NCBI RefSeq assembly: GCF_026343335.1 | Contig: NZ_JAPELX010000001.1 | Coordinates: forward strand, 3,782,001-3,846,000 | From: Streptomyces sp. NBC_00078 | GTDB taxonomy: Bacteria; Actinomycetota; Actinomycetes; Streptomycetales; Streptomycetaceae | Length of the DNA stretch: 64,000 bases | Direction of reading: 5' to 3' | Position numbers and translations under genes: made by a program | In this document: piece after piece, positions 60,849-64,000 of the stretch | How positions within the stretch are numbered: position 1 is the first letter of the stretch | Layout: each line of letters opens with the position of its first letter | The notes under the pieces: generated by a model | The model's input: the letters and a program-made list of their open reading frames with translations, nothing else | Databases searched by the model: none | What the model was told of the DNA's origin: nothing

Positions 60849-62863
60849 CCGCCTTGTCTGCGCGGAAATTGCCGATATGAATCAAGGTAGTAAGGGCCCG
60901 GCGATCCGACTCCGGTGGTGTCGTCGAAACCGGTGACGGCCCGAAGCTTGGCTGCCCCCTCGCCGTCTCGTCCCGTCGTCACGACGTAAGTGGTCGTCGG
61001 CCCGCTTCCATTACTTTGGTTCATATATCGTTTCACCGCCCAGGCCACCGGCCGATCAGCTCCCAATGGGGCATCGGTTACGTCGTGATAGGCGGAAGTC
61101 CCGTAACGGTGATAGATCGCAGGGTTGGCGAATCCAAGGGGCTTTCCGTTTGCCTGCTGAGCCAGTGCCTGAATCCCTGCGAAGAGCGGACACGAGAGGC
61201 TGGTTCCGCCCGAGCGGCTTTCGGCATACTTAGCGGTTTTTCCATCCGACGTGGTGACAGTCTCTCCGACGAGCATTCCCGTGACCGGATCAGCATCAAG
61301 GGCCACGTCCGGGACGACACGCATGGGCCGGGAGCTTTCCGTGCCGTCGGGAAGGTGTCGGCTAAGCGTGGAAGGGACCACTGTGTGCTGGTACCAGGGT
61401 TGCGGATAGAGAACGCTCGTTCCGCCGCCTGTTCCTCCCGACCAGTTCTGTGGATATCTGCCAGGGAGCGGCGCCGAACCGGATGTGGCGTCGTTCTTCA
61501 GACGCAGTCTGTACTGTCCCCAACTGGTCTCATATGCATAAGTGTCGTCGGCGTTGAGCATGAGGGAGGTACCGCCGACTGCGGTGATCAAAGGATCTGA
61601 GGCCGGGTAGTCGACCTGGAAGCGTTGGGAACCACTGCTCCGTCCGGCGGAGGAGGAAGGGTCCTCGTAGCCGGCGTCCCCTGCGGAGAAGTAGAAGCCG
61701 ATACCTTCGGCCACGCCTTGCTCGAAGATGCGGTGGGACACGAGCTGGTCCTGCACGGCATAGCCGTCTGTCGGCTGCCCCCAGGAGGCGCTGACGATGT
61801 CGCTCAGGTGCAGATCCACGATCTTCAGCAATGCGTCGTTAAACGATGCTGGGGAGCAGTCTCGCGCTCCGAGGTAGACGATGCCGGCGTCCGGAGCCAT
61901 GGCGTGAACGGCTTCCACATCCTTGGTCTCTTCGCCGTACCAAGTCCGCGGACCGCAGGTTTTTACTTGACTCCATTCAGGGCTGAGTATTTCGCGGTAT
62001 TGCTGGGGTCGGAGCGGTTCTTGATGTGCTTGCGAGTATCGGGTGAGGTCCGATTTGATCGTCGGTGAAGCGTACGCACCAACCACCGCCACCGTTACTC
62101 CCTTACCGGTCAGCTGCGAGGTTGCCGCTCCGTAGGCTGTCCGCAATTCTTGGGGCGTGTAGCCACACGGTGCCCAAGGTAGCTGGCGACCGTTTTGGCC
62201 GACAATTTCAGAGTCCACCTTTGCCTTTGGGGAATTGCAAGGCTTGGGCCACCGGTTCCCTTTCGGAGGCGCCATCAGGGAGGTGCCTGGTGAGGAGTCC
62301 ACCCGGTCGAGGCCTGTGATGGTCAGCACCGACTGCTCGAGCGACGCGGGAATCCTGGGCTGATCTACGGGGGAGATTCCGGACATGAGGCGTCCGGAAT
62401 ATGTGTGGAACGACACCGAGAAGGCCCTCTCGGCGGCATCCACGGGTCCACTGGCCGTCACATAATGATCGGTCTCATTCGTGATCTGCATGCCCGCCGA
62501 CCTGAGCCAGGAGGTAACGGCGGACGTCTGGGCAGCTGTTGGGCCGAAGCGGTTCTCGAAGTCTGTCGGAGACAGAAAGCGGCGGTAGAGCGGGTCGTGA
62601 GGGCTGGAGACGGATCGCTCGTATCGTTCCAGCTCGCTCTGGTGGCGACCCGAAAGCCAGATCCTGGCTTCCACATGCTGATTCTTCCGGGCCGGCCCGC
62701 GGTCGTTCGCATGTGCTGCCCAGGCCGGTCGTGCGAAGGTCACCTGCCGGTCCTCCGGCCCCACGCCGGCCAGCCCGCCCGGCCCGAGCACCACCGACGC
62801 GACGACAACGGGCAGGGCTACGGCACCAACCAGCCGAGCGGACCTCCACCATTTCTCACGCAC
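60845..62863 (-). CDS. Secreted S53 peptidase (sedolisin/kumamolisin type)
   Basis: About 672 aa: signal/anchor helix (about 9-32), a pro-S53 propeptide (about 45-205), then the catalytic domain with the Glu and Asp of the triad in GEETKDVEAVH, oxyanion Asp in FYFSAGDAGYED, and nucleophile Ser in RSGGTSLSCPLFAG. A calcium site is expected near the end. These acid-acting serine-carboxyl proteases are secreted. The GTG at 62863 has AGGAGG nine bases upstream and overlaps the ABC stop by 8 bp; an ATG at 62893 is possible. Codons end in A/T unusually often. Confidence 0.9.
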   Translation of the reverse strand: MREKWWRSARLVGAVALPVVVASVVLGPGGLAGVGPEDRQVTFARPAWAAHANDRGPARKNQHVEARIWLSGRHQSELERYERSVSSPHDPLYRRFLSPTDFENRFGPTAAQTSAVTSWLRSAGMQITNETDHYVTASGPVDAAERAFSVSFHTYSGRLMSGISPVDQPRIPASLEQSVLTITGLDRVDSSPGTSLMAPPKGNRWPKPCNSPKAKVDSEIVGQNGRQLPWAPCGYTPQELRTAYGAATSQLTGKGVTVAVVGAYASPTIKSDLTRYSQAHQEPLRPQQYREILSPEWSQVKTCGPRTWYGEETKDVEAVHAMAPDAGIVYLGARDCSPASFNDALLKIVDLHLSDIVSASWGQPTDGYAVQDQLVSHRIFEQGVAEGIGFYFSAGDAGYEDPSSSAGRSSGSQRFQVDYPASDPLITAVGGTSLMLNADDTYAYETSWGQYRLRLKNDATSGSAPLPGRYPQNWSGGTGGGTSVLYPQPWYQHTVVPSTLSRHLPDGTESSRPMRVVPDVALDADPVTGMLVGETVTTSDGKTAKYAESRSGGTSLSCPLFAGIQALAQQANGKPLGFANPAIYHRYGTSAYHDVTDAPLGADRPVAWAVKRYMNQSNGSGPTTTYVVTTGRDGEGAAKLRAVTGFDDTTGVGSPGPYYLDSYRQFPRRQGG

Positions 62864-64000
62864 GCTCAACCGCCTCCTCGGGACTGACCTCATGACCTCG
62901 CCCGAACATCGCCGCGTAAATTCCCCCGCGCTTCATTAGGTCTTCGTGTCTGCCACGCTCGCTGATCTTGCCTCGGTCCAGGACGATGATCTCGTCCGCG
63001 TTCTGAGTGGTGGACAGCCGGTGAGCGATCGTGATGACGGTCCGTCCGGCTGAAAGTGTGTCGAGCGCTCGCTGGACGGATCGCTCGGTCTGGGTGTCGA
63101 GGGCGCTAGTAGCCTCGTCCAGGATCAGCACCCGGGGATTGCGTAGAAGAGTACGAGCGATCGCGATGCGTTGCCGTTCGCCACCTGACATCCGCAGGCC
63201 GCGCTCCCCCACGACCGTGTCGTAGCCCTCCGGCAGGCCAACGACGAGATCGTGGATCTGAGCTGCTTTGGCCGCCTCAACCAGTTCTTTGTCCGTGGCA
63301 TCTGGCTTGGCAAAGCGGAGGTTCTCCGCCACCGAGGCGTGAAAAAGGTACGTCTCCTGGGCTACGACTCCGATGCTGGAAGCCAACGTGGCCAGACTCA
63401 GACTCCGAATGTCCACGCCGTCGAGCAGCACACGGCCGGCTGATACGTCATACAGCCTCGCGGCGAGGTAACCAATGGTCGTCTTCCCGGCGCCAGTTTC
63501 TCCGACTATGGCAAGACTTTTTCCCTGCTGTACGGTGAAATCGAGGCCGCTCAACGCCAGTTCGCCACCTGGGTACCCGAAATCTACGTTGTCGAACTGG
63601 ATACTGCCATGCACCTCCTTCAGGTGCACCGGCTGAACAGGGTCGACGATCGTGGCCGGAAGATCCATATACTCAAAGATGCGCTCGAACAGCGCGAGGG
63701 ACCCCTGCAAACTGACGCCGATTCCCAGCAACGACAATGCCGGGTTGAACAGGCCCTGCTGGAGCGATACGAAGGCGATGAGCGTACCGAGCGAAATCGC
63801 GGAATGTCCGCGAGCAGCTGTCATGCCACTGGACCAGTAGATGAACACCGGCATCATCGCCATAGTTGTCTGGATGGTGGATTGCCTCCAACGGCCGGCC
63901 ATGTTGGACTCGACCTGCAGATCGCTGAGTGCTTTGGACTCCGCCGCGAAGGCCTCGGTCAGTTCCTTCGAACGCCCCATGGTGCGCGCCAACAGCACGC
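62856..64000 (-). CDS. ABC exporter, membrane-ATPase fusion (cut by window edge)
   Basis: The visible 381 codons are the C-terminal part of a fused ABC exporter: the last two membrane helices (STIQTTMAMMPVFIYWSSG and onward), the linker, and the whole ATPase: Walker A GETGAGKTT, signature LRMSGGERQR, Walker B VLILDEATSALD, H-loop IAHRLS. The 5' part lies outside the window. Codon use is less GC-biased than in the core genes. It leads into the S53 protease and the cys genes in one overlapping run. Substrate (peptide, lipid or drug) cannot be told. Confidence 0.92.
   Translation of the reverse strand, partial: VLLARTMGRSKELTEAFAAESKALSDLQVESNMAGRWRQSTIQTTMAMMPVFIYWSSGMTAARGHSAISLGTLIAFVSLQQGLFNPALSLLGIGVSLQGSLALFERIFEYMDLPATIVDPVQPVHLKEVHGSIQFDNVDFGYPGGELALSGLDFTVQQGKSLAIVGETGAGKTTIGYLAARLYDVSAGRVLLDGVDIRSLSLATLASSIGVVAQETYLFHASVAENLRFAKPDATDKELVEAAKAAQIHDLVVGLPEGYDTVVGERGLRMSGGERQRIAIARTLLRNPRVLILDEATSALDTQTERSVQRALDTLSAGRTVITIAHRLSTTQNADEIIVLDRGKISERGRHEDLMKRGGIYAAMFGRGHEVSPEEAVERA

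Overview
The window is high-GC actinobacterial chromosome and almost certainly Streptomyces. It carries the small principal-like sigma factor gene hrdD, a SepX/Glp division locus, a tricorn protease homologue, DUF6227, and many GTG/TTG starts. TTA codons are rare in the reading frames examined; the clear exception is a cluster in the GH3 gene. Coding density is high up to about 56.1 kb. The last 8 kb contains gene relics and an atypical operon.

Layout. 0-12 kb: an MMPL exporter with its TetR regulator, a tricorn protease, a Baeyer-Villiger monooxygenase/hydrolase/dehydrogenase operon (order as in the mycobacterial mymA operon) divergent from a MerR regulator, exonuclease III, a GNAT enzyme and tRNA-Ala(CGC). 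10.8-25.8 kb: an actinobacterial core neighbourhood, sepX/glpR - rimJ-like - moaB - moaC - glp(moeA-like) - galU divergent from 5-FCL, followed by penicillin acylase, K+/H+ antiporter, MFS, a Ruc-type zinc-ribbon chaperone behind a CIRCE element, MTA phosphorylase, a SAF protein and mscL. Its backbone matches M. tuberculosis Rv0985c-Rv0996 in order and orientation, with insertions.

26-46 kb: LtrA, a P1 peptidase, an L,D-transpeptidase lipoprotein, DUF6227, the fruR-fruK-fruA fructose PTS operon, a frameshifted effector-associated-domain relic, two DHA2-type exporters with their own regulators (WYL and TetR), another TetR, hrdD, a PAT-like acetyltransferase, and a DODA dioxygenase divergent from a MarR regulator. 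Several divergent promoters contain clean operator-like inverted or direct repeats.

46-56 kb: an M6 metalloprotease, a fused double-IclR regulator, then a plant-polysaccharide set on the minus strand: an expansin-CBM2 protein preceded by a perfect CebR-type operator, a CE1 esterase-CBM13 protein, and a very large GH3 enzyme whose signal peptide contains four TTA codons, implying dependence on the bldA tRNA.

56-64 kb: about 2.2 kb of relics and simple repeats, then a tightly overlapping minus-strand operon reading ABC exporter (cut by the window edge) - S53 sedolisin - cysC - cysD - cysN. cysC has an in-frame amber codon with an intact C-terminal half behind it. cysN has lost its GTPase core through an internal deletion with a frameshift. 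Only cysD is whole. This coupling of an exporter and secreted protease to PAPS synthesis genes, now decaying, is the least familiar arrangement in the window.
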